Below are positions 1-7,229 of a DNA stretch of 64,000 nucleotides, piece after piece. This DNA comes from Collinsella aerofaciens (lineage in GTDB: Bacteria; Actinomycetota; Coriobacteriia; Coriobacteriales; Coriobacteriaceae): the NCBI RefSeq assembly GCF_019131995.1, contig NZ_JAHONA010000002.1:98928-162927 (forward strand), written 5' to 3'. Every line of letters starts with the position of its first letter. The stretch's first letter is position 1. Position numbers and translations under genes: made by a program. Below the pieces are notes generated by a model. It saw only the letters and a program-made list of their open reading frames with translations. It did not search any database and was not told where the DNA came from.

Positions 1-252
1 ACCCGTGTGGACACCTGGGCGGTTGTTGCCAACACGCCGCAGGGCGCTGCCGGTCCGCTGGCCCCCGTGTTGGGCGAGTACTTCGACATGGTGCCGCTGC
101 TGGGCCGCCAAGTTGCGGCGGTGTCGCCCAACGGCTTGCCGCTTGCGGTCGGTGTGTTTGCGGGCCTGGACATCTGGGGTCGCGCGACCATTAAGACCGA
201 TGCCGGCGAGCAGGAGTTTCCGCCCGAGGCCGTGCGCATTCGCGGGCTGTAG
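1..252 (+). CDS. birA: Biotin--[acetyl-CoA-carboxylase] ligase, C-terminal fragment
   Basis: Only the last 83 codons are in the window; the gene starts upstream of base 1 and is read in frame 1 to TAG at 250-252. The visible part is the small SH3-like C-terminal domain of biotin protein ligases: a LLGRQV strand, a GVFAGLDIWGRA segment and the closing PPEAVRIRGL. The enzyme makes biotinyl-AMP and transfers biotin to the carrier domain of carboxylases in the cytoplasm. The catalytic domain, and any N-terminal DNA-binding domain, lie outside the window. coaX lies convergently at 1808-2581; the two are separated by the ATPase gene. Assignment rests on the C-terminal domain alone. Confidence 0.75.
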   Translation, partial: TRVDTWAVVANTPQGAAGPLAPVLGEYFDMVPLLGRQVAAVSPNGLPLAVGVFAGLDIWGRATIKTDAGEQEFPPEAVRIRGL

Positions 253-291
253 CGCGGGGCGTTCGCGCCCAAAGATAGACATGACAACAAG

Positions 292-322
292 ACCCTCCTC
301 GGCCTGTGCCGGGGAGGGTTTC
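292..322 (+). terminator. Hairpin terminator after birA
   Basis: A 12-bp stem (292-303 with 308-319, one G-T pair) with a CTGT loop and a short T run, 40 bp after the birA stop codon. Confidence 0.65.
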
Positions 323-350
323 GCCTATCTGGGGAATGGGTTGCCAGCGC

Positions 351-393
351 CCTATTCCTCAAAACTGAAAAATTTTCGTTTTTGAGGAATAGG
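351..393. repeat. Palindrome copy 1, left of ATPase gene
   Basis: The arms CCTATTCCTCAAAA and TTTTTGAGGAATAGG pair around a centre rich in A and T that begins ACTGAAAA. The same palindrome recurs at 438-478 and 1708-1754, so three copies bracket the ATPase gene. Its AT-rich composition differs from the surrounding GC-rich sequence. Confidence 0.85.
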
Positions 394-437
394 ATTAAGG
401 CAGCTCGGTCTTTCGCGAGGTATATTCGCTATAGAGC

Positions 438-478
438 CTATTCCTCAAAACTGAAAATTTTTCAATTTTGAGGAATAG
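438..478. repeat. Palindrome copy 2, just upstream of ATPase gene
   Basis: Second copy, arms CTATTCCTCAAAA and TTTTGAGGAATAG, ending 14 bp before the ribosome-binding site of the ATPase gene. Its place between a possible promoter (TATATT at 421-426) and the start codon would suit an operator or a transcript hairpin. Confidence 0.85.
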
Positions 479-504
479 CGATAAAAGACCGCGAGGAGGC
501 CCCA

Positions 505-1701
505 ATGAAACTCATCAATAGAACGTCATATATGGACACGTTGACGAGCCTTATTGGCGTGCCGGACATCAAGGTCATCACGGGCATCCGTCGTAGCGGT
601 AAATCAAAATTGCTCGAGGCCCTCCGCGATTACGTGGAGGCAAATCTGTCCAATTCGAATGTCATCCATATCAACTACAACCTCGATGAGTTCGAGAATC
701 TGCTCGAGTATCACGCGCTGCTCGCCTATGTAGAAGAGCATCGAGTGTCCGGCAAACAAAACTTTCTGCTTATCGATGAAGTTCAGATGTGCGACGGTTT
801 TGAGCGTGCGATCAACAGCCTCCACGCATCCGAGCAGTACGACATATTCATTACCGGATCGAATGCCTTTTTGCTGTCGAGCGATCTGTCGACGCTCTTT
901 ACGGGGCGTACGTTCGAGATCGAGGTTTTCCCATTCTCGTTTGAGGAGTATCGACTCTATGGCGACGAGGGCGAGGTCGACCGCGACTTCGATGAGTACG
1001 CGAGAACCGGCGGTATGTCCGGCTCCTACCCTTATCCACTGCAGGAGCAGCGTTATCAATATCTCTCCAATGTCTTCAAAACGCTCATCGTGAGAGATAT
1101 CGTGCAGCGGCATAACGTGAGAAACGAATCGGCGCTGCTGCGCATTGCCGATTACATGATGGACAACGTATCCAACATAACGTCGGCACGTAACATTACG
1201 GATATTTTGAACGCGGATGGGCTAAAGATAACGAACAAGACGGTCGGCACGTACATGGGGTGCCTGTGCGATGCGTTTGCCTTCTATAAAGTTCGTCGGT
1301 ACGACATCCGCGGCAAAAAATACCTTAAGAGCGGCGAGAAGTATTACCTGGCAGACCACGCGTTCAAATACGCGCTGCTCGGTACACGTGATATGGATTG
1401 GGGACGCGTATACGAGAACATGGTGGCAATCGAGCTGCTGCGCCGCGGATACGAGGTATACGTCGGCGTGCTCTATAAAAAGGAAATAGACTTTGTAGCA
1501 ATCAAGCGAAGCGAGAAGCTCTACATTCAGGTGAGCGACGACATCAGCTCGGATAAGACATTTGAACGCGAGATTTCACCACTGCTGAGCATTGGCGACG
1601 CGTACCCCAAGATGATTCTCGCCCGCACGCATCACGAGGCCACGGACCGCAATGGGGTGCAGATCGTGGACCTGGCGAGGTGGCTGTGCGACGAGGCCTA
1701 G
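505..1701 (+). CDS. AAA+ ATPase with DUF4143-like C-terminal domain
   Basis: 398 residues. The N-terminal AAA domain has Walker A GIRRSGKS (residues 27-34) and Walker B LLIDEVQ (88-94). From about residue 210 a winged-helix-like segment is followed by a DUF4143-type region with GRVYENMVAIELLRRG and EIDFVAI, recalling a PD-(D/E)xK nuclease fold; the usual ExK strand reads QVS, so nuclease activity is doubtful. The cellular role of this family is not established. The start is supported by GAGGAGG at 493-499. The gene stands alone between birA and coaX, is more AT-rich than its neighbours and is bracketed by palindromes at 351, 438 and 1708, which suggests insertion as a unit. Confidence 0.85.
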   Translation: MKLINRTSYMDTLTSLIGVPDIKVITGIRRSGKSKLLEALRDYVEANLSNSNVIHINYNLDEFENLLEYHALLAYVEEHRVSGKQNFLLIDEVQMCDGFERAINSLHASEQYDIFITGSNAFLLSSDLSTLFTGRTFEIEVFPFSFEEYRLYGDEGEVDRDFDEYARTGGMSGSYPYPLQEQRYQYLSNVFKTLIVRDIVQRHNVRNESALLRIADYMMDNVSNITSARNITDILNADGLKITNKTVGTYMGCLCDAFAFYKVRRYDIRGKKYLKSGEKYYLADHAFKYALLGTRDMDWGRVYENMVAIELLRRGYEVYVGVLYKKEIDFVAIKRSEKLYIQVSDDISSDKTFEREISPLLSIGDAYPKMILARTHHEATDRNGVQIVDLARWLCDEA

Positions 1702-1707
1702 CAGAAA

Positions 1708-1754
1708 GCCCTATTCCTCAAAACTGAAAATCTTTCGATTTTGAGGAATAGGGC
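1708..1754. repeat. Palindrome copy 3, right of ATPase gene
   Basis: Third and longest copy, with outer pairs extended to GCCCTATTCCTCAAAA and its complement. It begins 6 bp after the ATPase stop codon. It can form a strong hairpin and may act as a terminator, but the identity with the two upstream copies points to a shared element. Confidence 0.85.
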
Positions 1755-1807
1755 CGATGCGTTGCCTAGTTCGCCGCTCGCGCTCGTGCTCGACTTAAGC
1801 CCCTGTC

Positions 1808-2581
1808 CTATCCCAGCTCCTGCATGCGGCGGTAGATTTCGCAGATACCCTTGATGGTGAGCTGTCCGTCGACCACGTCGAAGGCATCGGTCGAATCGGC
1901 GACGATGCTGGCGAGACCGCCCGTGGCGATAACGGTGGCATCCTCGCGGCCCAGCTCGCGCTTCATGCGCGCGACCAGGCCCTCAGCCATGGCGGCGGCG
2001 CCCGTTACGGCGCCGACCTTGATGCACTCCTCGGTATCGCGGCCGATGGCGTGCTCGGGCGCCTCGAGCGGCACGCTGGCGAGCTTGGCGGCACGGGCGG
2101 CAAGCGCGTCCATGGAGATGCGGATGCCCGGCGCGATCGCTCCGCCAATGTAATAACCGTCCTCATCGATGACGTCGATATTGGTCGCGGTGCCAAAGTC
2201 CACCACGATTGCCGGCGCGCCGTAGAAAGTCTCGGCCGCAACGGCGTTGGCGACGCGATCGGCACCTACGGCCTGGGGGCGCGCCGCGCGCAGCTTGGTC
2301 ACCGCGGCCGTCTGCGGCCCGATGACGATGGCGTCCGCGGCAATGCGGTCGGCCACGGCGTGCCACTCGCGCGAGAGCTGCGGCACCACGCCCGCAAAGG
2401 CGATTGCGTCGACCGCATCGAGCGAAAGGCCGTACATCTTAAAGAAACCCATCAGGCGCACGTGGATCTCGTCGGCGGTATAGGAGCGGTCGGTGGGCAT
2501 ACGCCACGACTGCACCAGCTCGTCTCCGTCAAACAGGCCCATGGCCGTCTGCGTGTTTCCCATATCGATAGCGAGCAGCAT
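1808..2581 (-). CDS. coaX: Type III pantothenate kinase
   Basis: 257 residues, normal for CoaX. It phosphorylates pantothenate in the first step of coenzyme A synthesis, in the cytoplasm. The ASKHA-fold motifs are visible: DMGNTQ near the N terminus (phosphate 1), GADRVANAVAA (pantothenate/dimer region), VVDFGTATNIDVI (phosphate 2) and ATGGLA near the C terminus. The start at 2581 (MLLAIDMGN) is chosen because GGGAG lies 6 bases upstream; a longer reading to 2602 adds seven residues without support. Type III enzymes lack the inhibition by coenzyme A seen in CoaA. It is convergent with birA. Confidence 0.93.
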   Translation of the reverse strand: MLLAIDMGNTQTAMGLFDGDELVQSWRMPTDRSYTADEIHVRLMGFFKMYGLSLDAVDAIAFAGVVPQLSREWHAVADRIAADAIVIGPQTAAVTKLRAARPQAVGADRVANAVAAETFYGAPAIVVDFGTATNIDVIDEDGYYIGGAIAPGIRISMDALAARAAKLASVPLEAPEHAIGRDTEECIKVGAVTGAAAMAEGLVARMKRELGREDATVIATGGLASIVADSTDAFDVVDGQLTIKGICEIYRRMQELG

Positions 2582-2718
2582 GTCTACTCCCAGTGTTGGC
2601 ATAAAAGGACGCGCACCATTGTATACGCGCCGCCGACGGCGCTCGGCTGCGATTCGTTTACGGTGATAGGGGCTGAGGGGTTTTAAATATGAAGGAATTA
2701 TGCTCTACGAGATTTTCC

Positions 2719-2747
2719 TTGCCGCTTACCGAACTCCCGCGTAATAT
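2719..2747 (+). promoter_or_regulatory. Promoter of the initiator tRNA gene
   Basis: TTGCCG (2719-2724) and TAATAT (2742-2747) are separated by exactly 17 bp and end 32 bp before the tRNA. Confidence 0.6.
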
Positions 2748-2778
2748 TCTTTCTTGCGCACATGAAGCGCCCAGACAT

Positions 2779-2855
2779 TGCGGGGTGGAGCAGTCTGGTA
2801 GCTCGCCGGGCTCATAACCCGGAGGTCGTAGGTTCAAATCCTGCCCCCGCGACCA
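2779..2855 (+). tRNA. tRNA-fMet (CAT anticodon)
   Basis: 77 nt with encoded CCA. The anticodon loop reads CTCATAA and the anticodon stem carries the three G-C pairs typical of initiator tRNA. T-loop TTCAAAT and D-arm are normal. Pairs 2-71 to 7-66 are perfect; pair 1-72 is T-G rather than Watson-Crick, in line with the weak first pair needed for formylation. It has its own promoter and terminator. Confidence 0.95.
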
Positions 2856-2864
2856 AGAACTTGC

Positions 2865-2894
2865 AGCTCGTCGGCCTAGCCGGCGAGCTTTTTT
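2865..2894 (+). terminator. Terminator after tRNA-fMet
   Basis: An 11-bp stem (2865-2875 with 2879-2889) with loop CTA, followed by six T. Confidence 0.85.
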
Positions 2895-2900
2895 GTTAGA

Positions 2901-3660
2901 GGCTTTAGCCTGTGCGGGGCGCGCAGCGCGCCGCATCGGAAACCACCCGCTATGCGGGTGGGGCCAAACAGCTTTACAAAGCCGCCCCCTCGCCGGACAC
3001 TTGCGATTGTTCAGGCCGCAAGGAATCCGAGTCGAGAGGGCGGTGGTGGCGTATGGCCCAGAAGGCCTACAGCCTTTCCCACACGAAGTGGATGTGCAAG
3101 TACCACGTCGTGTTCACGCCGAAGTATAGGCGCAAAGTGATCTACAGCCAAATCAGGAGCGACATGGGGGAGATCCTCAGGAAGCTGTGCGAGTACAAGG
3201 GGATCGAGATAATCGAGGGGCACCTGATGCCTGACCACGTCCACATGCTGCTGGCGATACCGCCGAAGTACAGCGTATCGAGCGTGATGGGCTACCTGAA
3301 GGGGAAGAGCTCGCTGATGATATTCGACAAGCACGCGAACATGAAGTACAAGTTCGGCAACAGGAAGTTCTGGGCCGAGGGCTACTACGTGTCCACGGTC
3401 GGCCTGAACGAGGCCACGATCGCGAAGTACATCCGGGAGCAGGAGAAGGCCGACATCGCGCTCGACCGGCTGAGCGTCAAGGAGTACGAGGACCCCTTCG
3501 GCAGGGGGCCGGGGCGTAAATAGCGCCGGTTTGACCGGCCCGCCACGGGTCAATCTGCAGTGCGGCCCGAACCCCGTGAGGGCCGGCGCCTTTAGACGCG
3601 TGCCGGAAATCCAAGGGTTATACCCTAAGAGCAAACCACCCCTTTTAGGGGTGGTTTTGA
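2901..3660 (+). mobile_element. IS200/IS605-type insertion element, about 760 bp
   Basis: Contains one Y1 transposase gene. The left end has a 9-bp stem with GCA loop (2914-2934) followed by AAACCACCCGCTATGCGGGTGG, a second hairpin (2943-2961). The right end has AAACCACCCC paired with its complement (3633-3657), which may also stop transcription. Subterminal hairpins without terminal inverted repeats fit the single-strand peel-and-paste mechanism of this family. The same left-end layout recurs at 63951. It sits directly behind the tRNA terminator. The exact outer bases are estimates. Confidence 0.8.
3053..3523 (+). CDS. tnpA: IS200-type Y1 (HUH) transposase
   Basis: 156 residues, the usual size for TnpA of IS200 elements. 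It cuts and joins single-stranded DNA at hairpin-marked ends. The HUH motif is HVH at residues 62-64 in MPDHVHMLL; the catalytic tyrosine is probably Tyr126 in ATIAKYIREQ; FWAEGYYVSTVG before it is typical of the family. The start is the ATG of MAQKAYSL; the reading frame is open further upstream, but that part overlaps the left-end hairpins and does not resemble the family. No TnpB partner is present. All key residues are intact, so the element may be active. Confidence 0.92.
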   Translation: MAQKAYSLSHTKWMCKYHVVFTPKYRRKVIYSQIRSDMGEILRKLCEYKGIEIIEGHLMPDHVHMLLAIPPKYSVSSVMGYLKGKSSLMIFDKHANMKYKFGNRKFWAEGYYVSTVGLNEATIAKYIREQEKADIALDRLSVKEYEDPFGRGPGRK

Positions 3661-3709
3661 TTATTTCGGGACCGTGTTTTCGATCCAATTCTCGGCCTCT
3701 CAAACAAAA

Positions 3710-3925
3710 TCTCGATCTGTAACATCTAGACCCGATTTGGGCGGCTAGGTGTTACAGATCGAGATATACCGGTGGGCTTGGTCGTGTTTGTCTAAATCTG
3801 TAACACGAGGGACGGTTTTTGCCGAGTAACCGTTACAGATTGAGATTTTCTAGCAGGCGGGTTTGGTTTGTCTCGATCTGTAACAGTAAGACCCGGTTTT
3901 GCCGCGTAACTGTTACAGATTGAGA
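3710..3925. repeat. Array of three 55-bp palindromes
   Basis: Units at 3710-3764, 3791-3845 and 3871-3925, with starts 81 and 80 bp apart. Each begins TCTCGATCTGTAACA (or close) and ends with its reverse complement, around a variable 25-bp centre. Two further units lie at 47550-47685. The 3661-4067 gap holds nothing else recognisable. Confidence 0.88.
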
Positions 3926-4067
3926 TAAACCGGCGGGCCGCCCTGCCCCATCCACCTGCCGCTACCTGCTGTCCGCCGATTTCCGTTGCGCTGTTGTATT
4001 CCTATGACATATCCTCTAGACAACTACGCGGCATCATCGCCGCCGCGCCTACAAGAGAGGAATGTCC

Positions 4068-6098
4068 ATGACCGCACCTGTATCCAAGCTGCTCCAGCCC
4101 ATTACGGTTGGCCCCCTTGAGCTCAAAAACCGCATTATGTTTCCGCCGCTGACCACTGGCTACGAGGAGCGCGACGGTTCCATTGGCGAGCGCAGCCTGG
4201 CTTTTTACGAGCGCCTGGCCCGTGGCGGCGTGAGCTACATCGTCATCGGCGACGTTGCTCCCGTTATGACCGCAAGCCCCACGCCCAAGTTGGCGACCGA
4301 CGCCCAGATCCCCACGTTTAAGGCGCTGGCCGACGCCGTTCACAAGCACGGTGCCAAGGTCGCGCTGCAGCTGTTCCATCCCGAGTACGATGTGCCCGGT
4401 GTCGGCCGCATGGTCATGGGATCCATGGCCGCCGCCAAGGCCGCGCAGGAGGCCAAGGTCGCCGGCGACGAGGAGACCTTTGCCGCCAAGATGGCCGAGT
4501 CCAACGAGATCCGCAACCAGGCCTACGCCAAGCTGCACCACGACATGCAGCACTTTGTGAACGAGGCGAGTGTGGAGCAACTCACCCAGATCAAGGAGGC
4601 CATCGCTGCCTCGGCCGCTCGCGCGCAGCAGGCCGGGATCGACGCCATCGAGGTCCACGGCGACCGCTTGGTGGGTTCGCTATGTTCGGCCCTCCTCAAC
4701 CAGCGCACCGACGAGTACGGCGGCTCGTTCCAGAACCGCGTTCGCTACGCGCTGGAGGTCGTCGCCGCCATTAAGGAGGCCGCGCCGCAGCTGATGGTGG
4801 AGTACAAGCTTCCCGTGATCATGGAGAACCCCGACGGCACGCCGCGCGGCAAGGGTGGTCTGCAGCCCGACGAGGCCTGCGAGTTTGCCAAGCTGCTCGA
4901 GGGCGCCGGCATCGACATGATCCAGGTCGCGCAGGCAAACCACACCGGCAACATGGGCGACACCATTCCGCCCATGGGCGCCATGCCCTACAACTGGACG
5001 CTGCCCGTGGCCGAGCGCGTCAAGGCCCTGGTCTCCGTGCCGGTGGCAACCGTCGGCCGCGTGGTTTCGGTCGAGGCCGGCGAGAAGATCCTGGAGGACG
5101 GCTCGGCAGACATCATCGCCTATGGCCGCTCGCTCATGTGCGACCCCGACATCGCGCTGAAGGCCGCGACCGGCGAGCCCATCCGCGAGTGCCTCAACTG
5201 CAACAAGGGCTGCGTCGACGCGATTCAAAATCGCAAGTACATCTCGTGCGTGCTCAACGCCGAGAACGGCGACGAGGCGACCATCGCCATCAAGCCGGGC
5301 GAGGGCGACAAGAAGATCGCCGTGGTGGGCGGCGGTATTGCCGGCCTGGAGGCCGCACGCGTGGCGGCCAAGCGCGGCTACGGTGTGACCGTCTACGAGG
5401 CGAGCGATCATCTGGGCGGTCAGATTGTGCTGGCGGCCGCGCCTCCGCGCAAGGACGAGATCATGCGCTCGGTTGAGTACTACGAGAAGATTCTGCCCGG
5501 CCTGGGAGTGAAGGTTGAGCTCAACCATGCCGCTACCGCTGAGGACCTCAACGCCGCCGACGCCGCGATTGTGGCTGTGGGCGCACACGACGTGGTCATC
5601 CCCGTTCCGGGTGCCGACTCGGAGAAGGTCGTCTCGAGCTGGGACGTGCTGGCCGGCAAGGTGGAGCTCAGCGGGCGCGTCGCCGTCATTGGCGGTGGCC
5701 TGGTGGGCACCGAGACTGCCGAGTACCTGCTGCAGCATGGCTGCGAGGTGGCGATCGTGGAGATGCTCGACAAGATTGCCGCGGGCGAGTCCGAGACCAT
5801 TCTGCCGCTGATCATGAGCGACTTTGCCGAGCACAACGTGGAGCAGCACGTGAAGACCCGCCTGACCGCCATTACCGACGAGGGTGTGGAGGCTGTTCGC
5901 ACCACCGAGGACGGCGCCGAGGAGCCGGTGAAGATCGCCTGCGATTACGTGGTGATGGCCGTGGGCTCCAAGGCCAACGCATTTGACCTGGATGGCGTGA
6001 CGGTGCCCGTGACCTGCGTGGGCGACTGCTCGGGCGAGCGCACCGCCGACATTGCGAGCGCCATTCGCACGGCATATCGCGCGGCCAACGAGCTGTAG
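4068..6098 (+). CDS. OYE-family NADH:flavin oxidoreductase with Fe-S and FAD/NAD domains (enoate reductase type)
   Basis: 676 residues, the length of 2-enoate and 2,4-dienoyl-CoA reductases. Residues 1-360 form an FMN-binding TIM barrel with the signature RTDEYGGSFQNR. A [4Fe-4S] cluster site follows at Cys375, 378, 382 and 394 (C-x2-C-x3-C-x11-C). The C-terminal part has two dinucleotide folds, GGGIAG near 420 (FAD) and GGGLVG near 543 (NAD(P)H). Such enzymes pass electrons from NADH through FAD and Fe-S to FMN to reduce an activated C=C bond. The substrate cannot be read from the sequence; a HGDRLVG segment replaces the usual HGAHGYL, so substrate contacts differ from DCR. Start: AGAGAGG lies 7 bases before 4068; an ATG at 4062 is too close to it. 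Confidence 0.88.
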   Translation: MTAPVSKLLQPITVGPLELKNRIMFPPLTTGYEERDGSIGERSLAFYERLARGGVSYIVIGDVAPVMTASPTPKLATDAQIPTFKALADAVHKHGAKVALQLFHPEYDVPGVGRMVMGSMAAAKAAQEAKVAGDEETFAAKMAESNEIRNQAYAKLHHDMQHFVNEASVEQLTQIKEAIAASAARAQQAGIDAIEVHGDRLVGSLCSALLNQRTDEYGGSFQNRVRYALEVVAAIKEAAPQLMVEYKLPVIMENPDGTPRGKGGLQPDEACEFAKLLEGAGIDMIQVAQANHTGNMGDTIPPMGAMPYNWTLPVAERVKALVSVPVATVGRVVSVEAGEKILEDGSADIIAYGRSLMCDPDIALKAATGEPIRECLNCNKGCVDAIQNRKYISCVLNAENGDEATIAIKPGEGDKKIAVVGGGIAGLEAARVAAKRGYGVTVYEASDHLGGQIVLAAAPPRKDEIMRSVEYYEKILPGLGVKVELNHAATAEDLNAADAAIVAVGAHDVVIPVPGADSEKVVSSWDVLAGKVELSGRVAVIGGGLVGTETAEYLLQHGCEVAIVEMLDKIAAGESETILPLIMSDFAEHNVEQHVKTRLTAITDEGVEAVRTTEDGAEEPVKIACDYVVMAVGSKANAFDLDGVTVPVTCVGDCSGERTADIASAIRTAYRAANEL

Positions 6099-6173
6099 TT
6101 GAACATCGCGGCCAGGCGGGACGGTAGCGCGGATCCGTTTCGCCCGGCTGTGTCCCGTCGGGTGTCAATCGGT

Positions 6174-6209
6174 GCGGGGCCTGCAAGCGCAGCAGGTCCC
6201 GCCCTTTTT
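6174..6209 (+). terminator. Terminator after the flavoprotein gene
   Basis: 11-bp stem (6174-6184 with 6192-6202, one G-T pair) followed by five T. Confidence 0.85.
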
Positions 6210-6538
6210 GTTTTGCTCCGGTGGATGGCAATGCGCGGTAATCATGAGGAGTGAGGACGTCTACTGCCTTGCAGATCACTCAAAATTATTGGGGGAGGGG
6301 TTAATAACTATATCCTCTATACCAAAGGATATAAGGAGATGCCAATTTTGTTGACAAGCGAATGACGATTAGCTGCGAGTCAGCTACCAGCGTAAATAAT
6401 CGATAAAGAAATGTCGTAATTTGGTGCCAAATGCCCAGATAACGCCGCGTCTATTTTAATTAACTGCTTTGAGCAAACGGTAAAATGCTACTATCTAACT
6501 TGCACGTAAGAAAGCAGATTAACGGTTAAGGCTAAGAA
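6210..6538. other. AT-rich intergenic region without a gene
   Basis: About 330 bp, clearly richer in A and T than its surroundings. TATATCC (6309-6315) pairs with GGATATA (6327-6333), a small hairpin next to AAGGAG, but the frame after it closes within eight codons. TTGAGC near 6468 may be part of the promoter of the next gene. Nothing else was recognised. Confidence 0.5.
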
Positions 6539-6547
6539 GTGGCAGGT

Positions 6548-6943
6548 ATGTCGGAAGCAACTAGGACTCGCACGCATGCGCCCGAGGTTAGGCAGCGCGC
6601 CGTCGAGATCCTTCAAGAGGGGGTCGGTCATCGCGCCCTCGCCGCGGAGCTTGGCATTCCCCAGGCCACGGCTCGTCAGTGGGCCCGCGCGTATGCCGTG
6701 GGCGGTGCCGACGCCGTTCTCAATGCCGGCTCGCATCATCACACCTATTCGTACGACGTAAAGCTCGCTGTGGTTAAGGACCGCTTGGAAAACGGCTTGA
6801 CGGTTCGCGAGGCCATGATCAAGCACAAGATTCCCAGCGAGTCTTCGGTCAAGGCTTGGTGCCGTCAGTACCGCGAGAGCGGTGAGTCCGCACTGGTCGA
6901 TAAGCCGCGCGGTCGCAAGCCGCGCGTTAAAAAGGCGGAATAG
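6548..6943 (+). CDS. Small double helix-turn-helix protein (transposase OrfA-like)
   Basis: 131 residues from ATG 6548; a GTG at 6539 would add three. Two helix-turn-helix segments are visible: VRQRAVEILQEGVGHRALAA followed by LGIPQATARQWARAYAVGG, then VKLAVVKDRLENGLTVREAM with HKIPSESSVKAWCRQYRESG. The tail is basic (KPRGRKPRVKKAE). This layout matches the DNA-binding OrfA of IS3-family transposases, yet no catalytic OrfB with a DDE domain follows; a terminator comes directly after. It may be a domesticated DNA-binding protein or a remnant. The Ech operon starts 287 bp downstream. Confidence 0.7.
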   Translation: MSEATRTRTHAPEVRQRAVEILQEGVGHRALAAELGIPQATARQWARAYAVGGADAVLNAGSHHHTYSYDVKLAVVKDRLENGLTVREAMIKHKIPSESSVKAWCRQYRESGESALVDKPRGRKPRVKKAE

Positions 6944-6955
6944 CAAACGGGATGG

Positions 6956-6979
6956 TGCGCCCACAGGGGCGCATTTTTC
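6956..6979 (+). terminator. Terminator after the HTH gene
   Basis: TGCGCCC (6956-6962) pairs with GGGCGCA (6967-6973), followed by five T. Confidence 0.75.
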
Positions 6980-7229
6980 TTGCCGCGCCAACTTTTTGGA
7001 CCGGCGCGAGCCTGTCGGGACATCCTCCAAAGTGGTCAATAAACTGCGAGCAGTGGCCCGCGCACCTGTCGCTGCGATAGGGGGAGCGTCGCCTCTCTGC
7101 TCCAAAGCGGACGTGCCCTTGCCCCGTACGCCTAAAACTCCCCAGTTGACCGAAAACCCGCCGCCGCTACTCCTCAATTGAGCTATAACGTTAAACAATT
7201 GCAGCGTTTTTGCATGGGGGAGTGATGGT

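Noticed and set aside
3710-3925. CRISPR array
   Set aside because: The repeated part is the pair of palindromic ends with variable centre, only three units, and no cas gene in the window.
4062-4067. ATG 4062 as start of the flavoprotein
   Set aside because: Only one base from the ribosome-binding site; the ATG at 4068 has the right spacing.
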